A stretch of 64,000 nt of DNA from positions 5,582,501 through 5,646,500 of the forward strand of contig NC_085128.1 in the NCBI RefSeq assembly GCF_030269925.1, read 5' to 3'. Positions 22,206-32,751 of the stretch are shown here, piece after piece (the first letter of the stretch is position 1; each line of letters opens with the position of its first letter). A program made the position numbers and the translations under genes. This stretch comes from Bombyx mori (lineage: Eukaryota > Arthropoda > Insecta > Lepidoptera > Bombycidae). The notes beneath the pieces were generated by a model. The model had not been told where the DNA came from and made no database searches. It saw only the letters and a list, made by a program, of their open reading frames with translations.

Positions 22206-23382
22206 CCGTAAAATGGGGCGATTAGGGACAAATTCCAACTTTATGAGCAATTTTAAGGTAGTTGTTGATGTATATAATGATATATCAGGATCAAAATGAT
22301 TGAGTCTTGGGGGCATCTTTGTTGTCTAATTTAAAATTATGCAACTAGCATTCCAGTTTAAGCAAAAAATGCAAAAATAGGTGTAATCCCTATTTACCCG
22401 AAAATTGCGGTTAATTGGGACGAAATGAGAAATTTGCTAGGGTTGGCACTACTTTTATTTTTATATATAGTTTTAATTTATTTATTTATTTAGTTGCACC
22501 AACAAAGTGATCATCAATAAAAAAAATTGAAAAACTGACAAAAGTACATGGCAGACATCACCTCAATTATAGGTGCAATCGACAGTGCTGATATTTCTAT
22601 CTGGGTTAAGAGATTAGGTGTGTCGGTTATTCCATGGATTAATCAGATGAATACCCCCACTCTGAACAAATATTAAATATTTTATTATGTATTACTTAGA
22701 CACTTTTGTCCACCTTGAGATTTCATTGATCTTGTTACATGTCTCTGCAAAATCGACTTGCTTATATTAAATTGCTTATCTATTTCAACTAAAGACTTAT
22801 TCCCAATTTCGCTTTGAATAAACCAGATTTTTACCAACAAATTTAAAAAATATTGTTATAACTACATAGACAACCCTACAAACCTGTACCTATTTATACT
22901 TAGGTCGTTTCCATTTCACGTATTCTCATCCCAATTGACCTCTTTTTCGTTGTTATTTGTACCTAAGACGTCCCCAATATCCCCAAAAACAACAGATTTT
23001 TACATGTATTTTTATTTAATCAAATACATTAAAACCAATAACAACTGAGACTTACCTTTAATATATATGCTGGTTCAAACACTAAATAACGTTTATAAAT
23101 CATAGTCGTCTTCTATTATTATCAAATAAATCAAAGAGAGCAAAGTTTCTAGCACTAAAATAATTACCACCACAGGAAGTTAATTTGAAACGCGATTTTT
23201 TATAAGTTAGCAGCTATTATCATGCATGTTCAGAGTTGTTTTGTGAACTTTCAACATTCTACTATTAAACTACAAAAAATGGAAGATTTTGCAACGAATA
23301 TAAAACTTAAATTGAGCATCGAAAGATTTTCCCGGTTTTTTCCCGATTCGCCTCTCAATCCCTAATCGCCCCATTTTACCGG
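22206..23382. mobile_element. pogo-like DNA transposon, decayed
   Basis: Terminal inverted repeats of about 23 bases (left CCGTAAAATGGGGCGATTAG, right the same with one extra G) are flanked by TA on both sides (22204-22205, 23383-23384), as for Tc1/mariner/pogo insertions. The element is 1,177 bases long. Inside, on the minus strand at about 22850-22680, is a remnant transposase N-terminus. Confidence 0.8.
22680..22850 (-). pseudogene. pogo/Tigger-type transposase N-terminal fragment
   Basis: The minus strand reads IQSEIGNKSLVEIDKQFNIS, then KSILQRHVTRSMKSQGGQK before a stop. This resembles the helix-turn-helix (psq/Jerky-like) region of pogo transposases (..AA..F.V..STL.R......GG). A shifted frame further on reads SEWGY, also typical of the family. 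The catalytic DDE/D domain is absent, so the copy cannot move itself. Confidence 0.6.
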
Positions 23383-23436
23383 TACTAAGTTTAGCATGCT
23401 TTAATCTATTTTTAAACACATCCTAGTCCGTAATCA

Positions 23437-23850
23437 ACTTTTTGGCGGGAACGCGAGGAGTGAAGTTGTGCGATTTGTTTTATTTTGTCTATTTAGTGTT
23501 TCTTCAGGTTTAAATGTGTAATAACGGTGGTTTATTAGCTGTTTAATATCTGTGAAAGTGCACAAATGTGGGAAAATGAAACAAAGCCGCTGGACGCAAC
23601 TTCTCGGGATCCTCCAAAAAGTCCACTGAAAAAATCTTAGTAAATGACCACCATTTTACTAAGATTATAATATTTCATCCCATATCATCTCAATTCATTT
23701 CATTTAATTTCATCCCAGTTGATTAATGTTTAAAATTAATAATTTTCATTTCATTTCACTCCATATTAACATTTTTCATAAAAATAAGAATATAAATTAA
23801 AATAAGACATGACTTAAAGGTCTTAGTTACCAGGTCATAAAATCACTTAA
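23437..23850 (+). mobile_element. Family E retroposon, complete short form
   Basis: Same start as 21636, the MWENETKPL frame (ATG at 23576), a stem-loop, then a T-rich ATTTCATTTAATTTCATCCC segment, TTACCAGGTCATAAAATCAC and poly(A). Confidence 0.7.
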
Positions 23851-24308
23851 AAAAAATAGTACGTAATCTGCGCTATGATCAAGCTCATCTAGATTCATTG
23901 ATTGGATGAGCCAGTTTATTTGCGCTATAAGCCAATAAAAATTTACATGCAATTGTTAATAATGTTCACACGTAGTTAATTATACGAATACGCTAATCCA
24001 TTATGATTTAATGGATTACGTGACGTTAGAACCATGAGAATTAACTTTTTGTCACTAAATGATGCATATTGTCAATACGGAGTTTTTATGTAGATTAATT
24101 GGAATAATTTGTTTACACGTGTTCATTAATACGAAACGATTAGTTTTTACTTTAACAATTGTTAGATTGATGATTTAGAGTATTGTGACGGCAATGTCTG
24201 TTTTGCTGGGTTCCGTATAATATAACAACAAGCATTGGGTCATGAAATGAAATATTACAAGAAAACTGGTTAAACATAAGCGCTGTTTAGAATTGCATAA
24301 GCATTGTT
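23851..24308. other. Unique AT-rich intron DNA
   Basis: Nothing recognised. Confidence 0.4.
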
Positions 24309-24550
24309 ACTGGTGGTAGAACGTCTTCTGAGTTCGCACGGGTAGGTACCACCACGCTGCCTATTTCTGACGTGAAGCAGTAATGCGTTTCGGTTTGAAG
24401 GATGGGGTAGCCGTTGTAACTATAGTGAGACCTTAGAACTTATATCTCAAGGTGGGTGGCGCATTTACGTTGTAGATGTATATGGACTCCAGTAACCACA
24501 TAACACCAGGTGGGCTGTGGGCTCGTCCGCCCATCTAAGCAATAAAAAAT
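24309..24550 (+). mobile_element. Bm1-like SINE body
   Basis: Body and A-rich tail present; no tRNA head. Confidence 0.85.
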
Positions 24551-25399
24551 ATATCTAAACATTAATTAAGCTATTTGTTTTTAAATTCACTAATCCCTTG
24601 TCAGGTTTCCTTTTGCCTTCTCAAGAAATTGATATGTTTCCATTGATGTGTTTTAGTTTGACTGAACCTGTACCTATAATTTGTACCTATACTTTATCGA
24701 TACGTAATCATTACTATTCCATTTCATATCATTACTATCATATATAAATGTATAACTGATAAAAACATATTTTTTATCACAGCTAGGTAGCATTGTTTTT
24801 TATACTGTCATGTCGCAAAGTTATAAGATGCCAGTGTGCTTGCTCCATTCAATAGGAAAAAATAATTATAATACGTTATAAATTTGTTTTATTAGTGCAA
24901 TATATTATCGTGCTTAAAAAATAAAGTTTTTTGTTTTTATAAAATCACGTTTTTTATCAACATTCCTGAATAGATTAACTTAAAGAAACTTATCTAAATT
25001 AAAAACTTGATCCAAATCGTTAAATCTTTTTTTAGAAATGTTCTATACATATTTATGTATAGTAGAGTTCGGTCAATGATCTAATTTCGACAATATTCTA
25101 TCATTGAAGAAGATAAGCAGACAACCAAAATATATTTTTTTTATATTTAGCAGATAACACTAAAAACTAATTAATTCAATGAGCGGGTAGATTGCAATGA
25201 GAATATGAAATCCAATGAAAATAGATAGAACCAAATAAGATGTACATTGTGACTTATCACATAGGCATAACTGGTACATTACACGGTTTTAAAAGTTTGA
25301 CTCAAAAATAAGGTATTAACGTGATTTGTTACATATAAAATTTAGTAAAAATTAAATAAAATTAACATATTTTTGTAGACGATTATGTTGATATGACGC
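24551..25399. other. Unique AT-rich intron DNA
   Basis: Nothing recognised. Confidence 0.4.
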
Positions 25400-25590
25400 A
25401 TCTAATGTCAAGCGATTACCAGAGCCCATAGACATCTATCCTTTCGTACAAATTAAGCCAGATATTCATACCGACTTGAAGTTTTGAAATGTACCCTCCC
25501 AGCAGTATATAACACAATGTCGAACAATAGGAAAGGTCGCCGGCACGTGTAGGTAGTGCGGCGCTACATATTTATGCCGTGCAACTAGTG
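25400..25590 (-). mobile_element. Diverged Bm1-related copy
   Basis: Scattered matches in order (CCAGAGCCCATAGACATCTA, a GGCACGTGTAGGTAGTGCG part, ATTTATGCCGTGCA) suggest an old copy. Weak. Confidence 0.35.
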
Positions 25591-25594
25591 ATGT

Positions 25595-25741
25595 ATTTTT
25601 TTTTATTGTATAGAAGGGTGGACGAGCTCACAGCCCACCCGGTGTTAAGTGGTTACCGGAGCCCATAGACAACTACAACGTAAACGCCGCCACCCACCTT
25701 GAGATATGAGTTCTAAGGTTTCAGTATAGTTCAACGGCTGC
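25595..25741 (-). mobile_element. Bm1-like SINE, 3' part
   Basis: Minus copy ending at GTTCAACGGCTGCG. It faces the plus copy at 25799-25910 across about 57 bases. Confidence 0.75.
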
Positions 25742-25798
25742 GCTTGGCGCTAGGCTTGAAGGCGAATGAAGAAGCGGTTGTTCTGTAAAAAACTCAGG

Positions 25799-25910
25799 CT
25801 TAGAACTCATGTCCTAAGGTGTGTGGCGGCATTTACATTATTGATGTCTATGGGCTTCAGTAACCACCACCAGGTGGGCCGTGAGCTCATCCATCTACCT
25901 AAGCAATAAA
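25799..25910 (+). mobile_element. Bm1-like SINE, 3' part
   Basis: Plus copy of the distal body and AAGCAATAAATAA tail, inverted relative to the copy at 25595-25741. Confidence 0.75.
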
Positions 25911-26300
25911 TAAGTGCGTGTATATTTTTGGTAACATACATAAACTTATCATTGAGATACGGTAACTCGAAAACATCTTCAAAGACATTGTTTTAAAGAT
26001 AAAAGATAATAATACACAGCCAAGGTCGAGATAAAAGCGGCGATCATGTCTGGATACACATATGTAAGAAATGACAAAGAAATAAATACGGTTTAAATTA
26101 GACGGAGCAGAGTACCGTGGTGGGCCCCGCACACACAGCTGATACCGAGAATCGAAAAAGTTGCAGCTGCTAACTTAAAACTGAGTGAGTTTCTTCCAAT
26201 TAATATATTACGAATTATTTTAAACCTTCACACTCATCTGCATTAGACAGACTATTATTTAAACTTCTTTTTTTTCATATCTGGCAGAAGACTATACAAT
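25911..26300. other. Unique AT-rich intron DNA
   Basis: Nothing recognised. Confidence 0.4.
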
Positions 26301-26489
26301 TATTTCTGCCGTGAAGCAGTAATGCGTTTCGGTTTGAAGGGTGAGGCAGCCGTTGTAACTATACAGAGACCTTAGAACTTATATCTCGAGGTGGGTGGCG
26401 CATTTACGTTGTAGATGTCTATGGGCTCCAGTAACCACTTAACACCAGGTGGGCTGTGGGCTCGTCCACCCATCTAAGCAATAAAAAAA
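26301..26489 (+). mobile_element. Bm1-like SINE body
   Basis: Starts TATTTCTGCCGTGAAGCAG and ends TAAGCAATAAAAAAAG. Confidence 0.85.
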
Positions 26490-26555
26490 GAAAAAACTTT
26501 TCATATCTGACAATAGATTCCAGGGGCTATTCTGACTTCACCTTTGTTGGCGAAC

Positions 26556-26779
26556 TTTTTTTATGATTGATGGTTTACTGGTGGCCCGGAGGCATTTCCA
26601 GTTTCACAAGGATAGGTGGGCGAGCAAGCCATGGAGCTGGCTCCCAGCCAGAAGGGACAAGATTTGCTAACAGCTACCCGAGCGCCTCCAAAGAAGACAT
26701 AATTACTCAAGAATGGCTGCTTCGCGAAAGAATCTACTACCGGATCGGAATCGGTACCCGCTGAGAAGATCCTCCGCCC
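26556..26779 (-). mobile_element. Family B-related LINE tail (variant B')
   Basis: Shares the core CTACTACCGGATCGGAATC...GCTGAGAAGATCC with family B but has a different 3' end (poly(A) is the T-run at 26556). It matches 60150-60372. Confidence 0.6.
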
Positions 26780-27482
26780 AAAAAAAAAAAACAAACTAAT
26801 TATAGCATCAGAGACATTTTTAGTTAACGTCATATCGTACCGCACTGTTGAGAACCAGTGAGGTGTTTGAAAGATGGGATTCAAGAGAGAAAGGCTAAAC
26901 AAACGAACTGCGTGAGTCGTGTCGAAATAATTATTTAATTTAGTTAGTTCTGTACAAGTTGCTTATTAATTTTGTTTATCAAAAGAGAACATTAATATAA
27001 TAAATTGACAATTAGTACGTCTTATCTAAAAAACACTTAGCCCCTAATCTCGTACAATGAAATTCGTGATAACAAAATCACTGCAATTTCGATTAGATAC
27101 GATAAAGTTAATCGTTTTTTTTTTACGTTATCGTCCTGGTTTCCTAAAACTATTAACAAAATAAAATTCAAAATCGTTTTTTTTTAAATACTTCCCTAAT
27201 CCACAAGTTTCTGGGTTTGTTTTAAGGTTCGGTTCAAAGACATAGCAGAACCTTGGCGGAAAACCAAAGAATCTTCCAGAAAATAATGCTTATAAGTGAA
27301 CTAACAATTAATTTGATGTTTTTTAGTCCTGTTGAAACTGATTAGAGTATTAGAGCAAATTCATTGTATTGCCATCGATTCCTTAATACGTGTGCAAATT
27401 TCCAAGCAATATGAAATATAAATACAAGCTAATAATCCTAGTGGCTCGAAGTAGTAATTTCCAATTAATTGCTTTTTAGACT
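26780..27482. other. Unique AT-rich intron DNA
   Basis: Nothing recognised. Confidence 0.4.
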
Positions 27483-27715
27483 GATGGTAGGACCTCTTGT
27501 GAGTCCGCGCGGGTAGGTACCACCACCGTGCCTATTTCTGCCATGAATCAGTAATGCGTTTCGGTTTGAAGGATGGCGTTGTAACTATACTTGAGACCTT
27601 AGAACTTATATCTCAAGGTGGGTGGCGTTGTAGATGCCTACGGGCTCCAGTACCCACTTAACACCAGGTGGGCCGTGAGCTCGTCCACCCATCTAAGCAA
27701 TAAAAAAATAAAAAA
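27483..27715 (+). mobile_element. Bm1-like SINE body
   Basis: Body and tail, with small internal deletions (CAGCC and GCATTTAC parts lost). Confidence 0.85.
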
Positions 27716-28053
27716 GACTTTGAACTCGAAGTCTTTTATTCTTAATAAGGATTCGCGTAAGACTAGCTACTGCGGCGAAATGAATGCATATTCTCCATTA
27801 CGTAGAAAAGGGAAGAAGCTTTAAGGAACCCAATAAATACAGAAATGCAAACATACATACGTCTTACAAATTATTTTCAGTTGACAGTCGTAATGATAAA
27901 AAGCGGTCTTTTTTACCGCGCAGAGTGAATTAGTTCCGCGTAGTTAGTGCAGGAGTCAATCGTGCGTGCCGGCGCCTGCGCAACCCGACGCGGTGTCTTA
28001 GTCTGTTTTACCTTTAAACTTTCTTTTAACTTTAGTTTCAACTAACTCTAACG
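27716..28053. other. Unique intron DNA
   Basis: A CpG-rich patch is at 27955-27995. No gene was seen. Confidence 0.4.
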
Positions 28054-28199
28054 TAACTCTATTGAGAGATTAGAACTTATATCTCAAAGTGGGTGGCGTA
28101 TTTACGTTGTAGATATCTATGGGCTCCAGTAACCACTTAACACCAGGTGGGCTGTGAGCTCGTCCACCTAACTACGCAATAAAAAAAAGAAAAAAAAGA
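28054..28199 (+). mobile_element. Bm1-like SINE, 3' part
   Basis: Distal body and poly(A)-like tail. Confidence 0.8.
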
Positions 28200-28225
28200 A
28201 TGATTTTGAATTTGAATTTGAAGAG

Positions 28226-28395
28226 GGGGGGGGGACTACAAGGGAGTCGTTTAGTGGGTAGGGCCCTAAAATTCCTTGGGCCCGAGGTCTGCTCCCAACA
28301 CCTTGCAGATTGTCAAGTCCCACATACCCCGCGCGTCCCCTAGGTGCGGGGACCTCGTAGGGGGTTCGGCACCCGGCCGAAAAAGAAAAAAGCTA
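28226..28395 (+). mobile_element. R1-type LINE 3' tail (family F)
   Basis: Plus-oriented counterpart of the distal part of 4067-4600 (GGGAGTCGTTTAGTGGGTAG, CATACCCCGCGCGTCCCC) ending in an A-rich tail. It starts at a G-run. Confidence 0.6.
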
Positions 28396-28600
28396 GCACC
28401 CTTTACTGGGCCATGTTATGAGTTCAATTCCCACATCAGGCAAACATTCGTGTGATGAACAGGTTTTTTTGCTCTTCATCTGGATGCACAATATATATAT
28501 ATATATCCAAATACATACATATGTGTGTATTTTGGTTTCTAGTTCCTATTGTACTGGGAATTCTAGTTTGAAGTCCAACGACCGTGTTTGACTTCTCTCA
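28395..28600 (+). mobile_element. tRNA-derived SINE (family S), degraded
   Basis: Box B-like GAGTTCAATTCCCAC and body GATGAACAGG, with an (AT)n run at 28491-28506. Confidence 0.65.
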
Positions 28601-28738
28601 GTTTATTACAATTATTAATGCTTAAAGTTCAAATGCACGTGTCACCAGTAGTAATTTAAAGATGGAAAGCACGCCGTGATAAACCTGACTATCAAATAAT
28701 AAATAAATATTTACTAACAATCACGCCACGTTAACTGG

Positions 28739-28747
28739 TCTCGTGCT
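28739..28747. repeat. Target-site duplication, left
   Basis: TCTCGTGCT, repeated at 29616-29624 on the other side of the R1-type LINE. Confidence 0.7.
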
Positions 28748-29615
28748 TGAATCGTGACAGAGGACGCCTCACTTTCCGGCTCACGCAGGTGCTCACTGGG
28801 CATGGTTGTTTCGGTGAGTTCCTGCACCGGATCACAGCCGAGCCGACGGCAGAGTGCCACCATTGTGGTTGCGACTTGGACACGGCAGAGCATACGCTCG
28901 TCGCCTGCCCCGCATGGGAGGAGTGGCGCCGTGTCCTCGTCGCAAAAATAGGAACCGACTTGTCGTTGCCGAGTGTTGTGGCATCGATGCTCGGCGACGA
29001 CGAGTCGTGGAAGGCGATGCTCGACTTCTGCGAGTGCACCATCTCGCAGAAGGAGGCGGCGGGACGCGTCAGAGACTCACAATCCCGCCGCCGTCGAGCG
29101 GGGCCATCTCGCCCAAGCCCTGGCCCTCTAAGTGTTTCGGGTCCCCCTCACATATCGGTCTGGGGACCGGCGAGGGGGGCCTAAGAAGACGACGTGCAAG
29201 CTGCTCTGCACGCGTTTTACGCAAGAGCATCCGGGTGATGGAAGGCCAGCAACCCTCGACCCACGCTGGTTCTGGCCCAGCGGGGTATTCCGTAGGGTAA
29301 CCCACTCTAACCGGCGCCACCTAGGTGGGCTTCGGACAGTCTGCCGACCGAGAGAGCTGGTGGTCGTGGCGCCGACGACCGCCAGTCCGGCGTCCCGAGG
29401 GAGAGGGTGATGGGAGAGATGTGCTCTGTGCTTCGCACTAAACGCTTCACTTTCCCCCCTTTGCCTTGTCATGAGTTCTGTCTCATGCGAGGTTTGGACG
29501 TTGGTTGTTGAGCGACAGGAGGTTTTAGTCAATTCGACTCTGACATACCCCGCCCAGTATCCCCAGAAAAGGGCGGAAGTCCGGCGATTTCCTCCTGACC
29601 AAAAAAAAAAAACTC
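28748..29615 (+). pseudogene. R1-clade LINE 3' end (5'-truncated insertion)
   Basis: The plus frame carries the C-terminal tail of a non-LTR retrotransposon polymerase: GRLTFRLTQVLTGHGCFGEF, a Cys-His cluster (CHHCGCDLDTAEHTLVACP, i.e. C-X2-C...H-X4-C), then WEEWRRVL and a KEAAGR stop-proximal part. This CCHC-like end is typical of R1-clade elements (R1, TRAS, SART). A GC-rich 3' UTR and a 12-base poly(A) at 29601-29612 follow. The direct repeat TCTCGTGCT flanks it (28739-28747 and 29616-29624), so it is a single insertion truncated at the 5' end. It lacks the endonuclease and polymerase core and cannot transpose. Confidence 0.8.
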
Positions 29616-29624
29616 TCTCGTGCT
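29616..29624. repeat. Target-site duplication, right
   Basis: TCTCGTGCT, matching 28739-28747. Confidence 0.7.
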
Positions 29625-32559
29625 AAGTTCGTAAAGAACTTGTGTAACAGGTACCAAATAACGGAAATAAATGTAAGATTTTTATTATACACATACATAT
29701 ATTTAATATACATCCATAACCCTGGAAAATACATTTTATATATTTTATCATACAAATATCTTCCCTTGGCGGGACTTTGTGTAGTGACCATGTCACTTAC
29801 CACTACACCAAACGGCCGTTTATATATTATTATATATGGATAAGTTGTTATGTATATTGTTTTTATGTTATCGTTTTAAAAATGAACATACGTACATCAC
29901 GAACTACAATGTAGTTAGTAACAACTTAGTTTATTGCATTCTAAATACTGAAACAGAATTGTGCATCAAAATAAAACAGGTGTATTTTTTTTTAAATATA
30001 TCCAGAAAAGATGCGTTAAAGTTGTTCCGATGTAACGTTATAACCTGTTAAATGGGTGCAGCACGCGAATAAAATAAATACCCGAAGCAGTAGTCCAGAG
30101 ACTTCTGACAGCTGCTACTTCGAAGGATAATTGAAACAACGATTTATACACCCGCCAAATTTATCGACATCAAATATTTATAGGGACCGAACGGTCATGT
30201 TATTTTCTTTCGTTTTGTGATGAACGTATATGTATGTATATGTATTTAAATTATTAAGGTTCAACATTTCTGTACGGTGCGTAGGTCGTAATGAATTGAT
30301 GGTTAAATAATTTTTTGATATTTTTTTTTTTTAAATATATTTCCAATATTCAAATTTTATTACGTGTAAAACTAATAAAATGTTATATCCCCAATATATT
30401 TCTCTAATAAAAACAACATAAAATAAAATTCGCCAACGTTGTGATAAAATCGAAAATAAATATCGACATTCTCCTAAAAAAAACAGATTGTAATAGCCTA
30501 ACTAATTCCGATACTTATCGATATACATTATTTTATTGACATATCTAGATTTTCTAACGATTAATCGATAAAAGTGTCAATGTCGCAACAAAAGATAGTA
30601 AATCAGTGTCTATTCATAATGCGTTTAATAAATGAGTTGTTCCTTTTCGATTTATAGCGAAACGTAATAATTGTTCAATTACGTAACCACAATTAAGTAC
30701 AACATTTGGTAACACGATCACTTATTACATGTTCAACGAACTTCAAATTTAAAAAAAATACCTCAATTTGGGGCACATGTTTTTGAAGTGAAAACTTCTT
30801 TAGAATCGTTGTGATTTCAAACCGGATGCAACGGAAAAACGACAGGTAAGAGACACAAATACAAAAATGTGTAGGATGAAGCCAGCAAAAGAATGAGACA
30901 GAAATATACATACTATTTAATACAGCGCCATCTGTGAGATTTTTTAATACTAACGTGTGTATGAAAGCTCTTGTTAATTTATAATTATACGTGAAATTAA
31001 AATATCAATTCACAGAGGGCGCTACCTTACAATTATTTACTAATGACAAAATTTTACATATACTTAAGACGTTTAGGATTCACTTCTACCACGTGTGAAT
31101 TGCACACATTTTGTTTTTTTTTATATTTTTTCAACCGTCTGATACGTTTTATACGATCGGACTGCCGTCTATAAATTTAGTTTTAACAGACAACACGGTA
31201 AGATTTAGTTAGTTCGTTAAATAATTGATTGATCATTAACAACGATGAATTTGTTAGATTATGAAAATGGTCTTAAAAATGTAAAATCTAATTCACGTTC
31301 GAACGAGTCTCTAATGAAGACCAATGTAACGCAAATCGAAAACAATTATAAAAACCAATAAATTCTGATGTTTCGCGCCCATGGCGGTGAGCACCAGGTC
31401 CAATTAGAGTCTGACCGCGGAGGCAGTAAATCTCGTATGACTACCGACGCTACTAGGCTACACTAATTCATGCAGCCCGCCAACGTGAAACCATAACTGT
31501 CAATGTCGACAGATATTTCAAAAGCTTCAAAAGCAGCGGCGTCCCAACACTACGGGTTAATGAGGATTTGTCGATACATCGTGGCCTTTATACACCGCTG
31601 ACAATCGTATTTTATTTTGCATTCATGTTAAATCATACGTATTCAGAAATGTAACGAAAACTTTAGTATTGAAAATGATAAGAAACAATAACTATGTTCA
31701 TTACGCAATTGTTCCTTTACTTTTAAGCTATTGCATAGATTTTATCGCGGGCCTTGAGCGCGGGGACTGAATCATGAAATTCCGTAACGAAAAAAACCTT
31801 ACGCCTACCATGTAGCTCGCGTTCAACACATTCACACGTTGCGCTTGTGTAGTGTTTGTGAATAAGCGCGTGGCGTGACGTCACACTGCATGCGCATCAT
31901 GAAAAGTCTGCCCATCTCTCTCTCGCGCGGTCTAGCTTATGAGTGTGAAGGGGACAGTAAAGGGTTTGCTTTTATTAATGTTTAATATAGCGTGGTCTCG
32001 TTTTAATATTAAATTATCATTGTCTAATTACAATTGCATAAGTTGATAAAAAATGCTATGCAATAGCTTTACCGCGGCAGTTCCCGAGTGCCACACGTTT
32101 TTTTCTTACATTTAATGTTAAACTTTAAATTGAAGATTAACACGAATTAACAGCCCTACCACAATAGAAACGTCGTATTACTTTTTATTCGTTCGAAGGT
32201 CGAAAGCTGTAAGCCCATCCGCGTGGTAGCCCTGAGCGGCGCGTGCGGTCATTCCGAAACACCTGCCTCTAAGCCCCACTAATTATTCCACCACTTATTG
32301 TATGATTATAAGACTTTTTTGGTGCTTTCAATCAAATTACACCTTGGCCTCGCTTTGTACGAGTGAGATGTCATAAATGTTTTTTTTTCAAGCCAATTAT
32401 TTGATTCGGCCGGTGCGCACAGCGGTAACGGAATTTTATCAATTACTAACAAATCATTCATTATCCCTGTATTTGGACCATCGGTCTGCCGAGCAATATC
32501 ACCCGCTCGGTGAAAGATCTTCCCTTTGTCGTAAACCTACAGTATATGTAATTATTCTT
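29625..32559. other. Transposon-poor intron block, part 1
   Basis: No SINE, LINE or Helitron was recognised in 2.9 kb. It is AT-rich with a CpG-richer patch at 31800-31930 that includes the palindrome GTGACGTCAC (31875-31884). Confidence 0.55.
31875..31897. promoter_or_regulatory. CRE-like palindrome with an NRF1-like motif
   Basis: GTGACGTCAC at 31875-31884 is a perfect palindrome containing the CREB/ATF site TGACGTCA. Three bases on, TGCATGCGCA resembles an NRF1 site with one mismatch. The position is in the transposon-poor part of the GATA intron. Function is inferred only. Confidence 0.35.
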
Positions 32560-32751
32560 TTAGCCCACTGAGTTTCTACCGGATCTAATCAGTGGGTCGC
32601 GATTCCGATCTGGTGGTAGATTCTGCGAAGCACTGCTCTTGCTAGAGTCAGTGTTAGCAACACTCCGGTTTGAGCCCCGTGAGCTCATCCACACACGTTA
32701 GGGTGAAGCTGAAATAGCCTCTCAAGGCTATCAGCATAGGTATAAAAAAAA
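32560..32751 (+). mobile_element. Jockey-clade LINE 3' UTR (family B)
   Basis: Starts GCCCACTGAGTTTC and ends GGCTATCAGCATAGGTAT plus poly(A). It is the only clear transposon in the otherwise clean block from 29.6 to 40.9 kb. Confidence 0.75.

Noticed and set aside
28854..29300. 148-codon plus frame rich in Arg and Pro
   Set aside because: Out-of-frame reading of the GC-rich R1-type LINE end.
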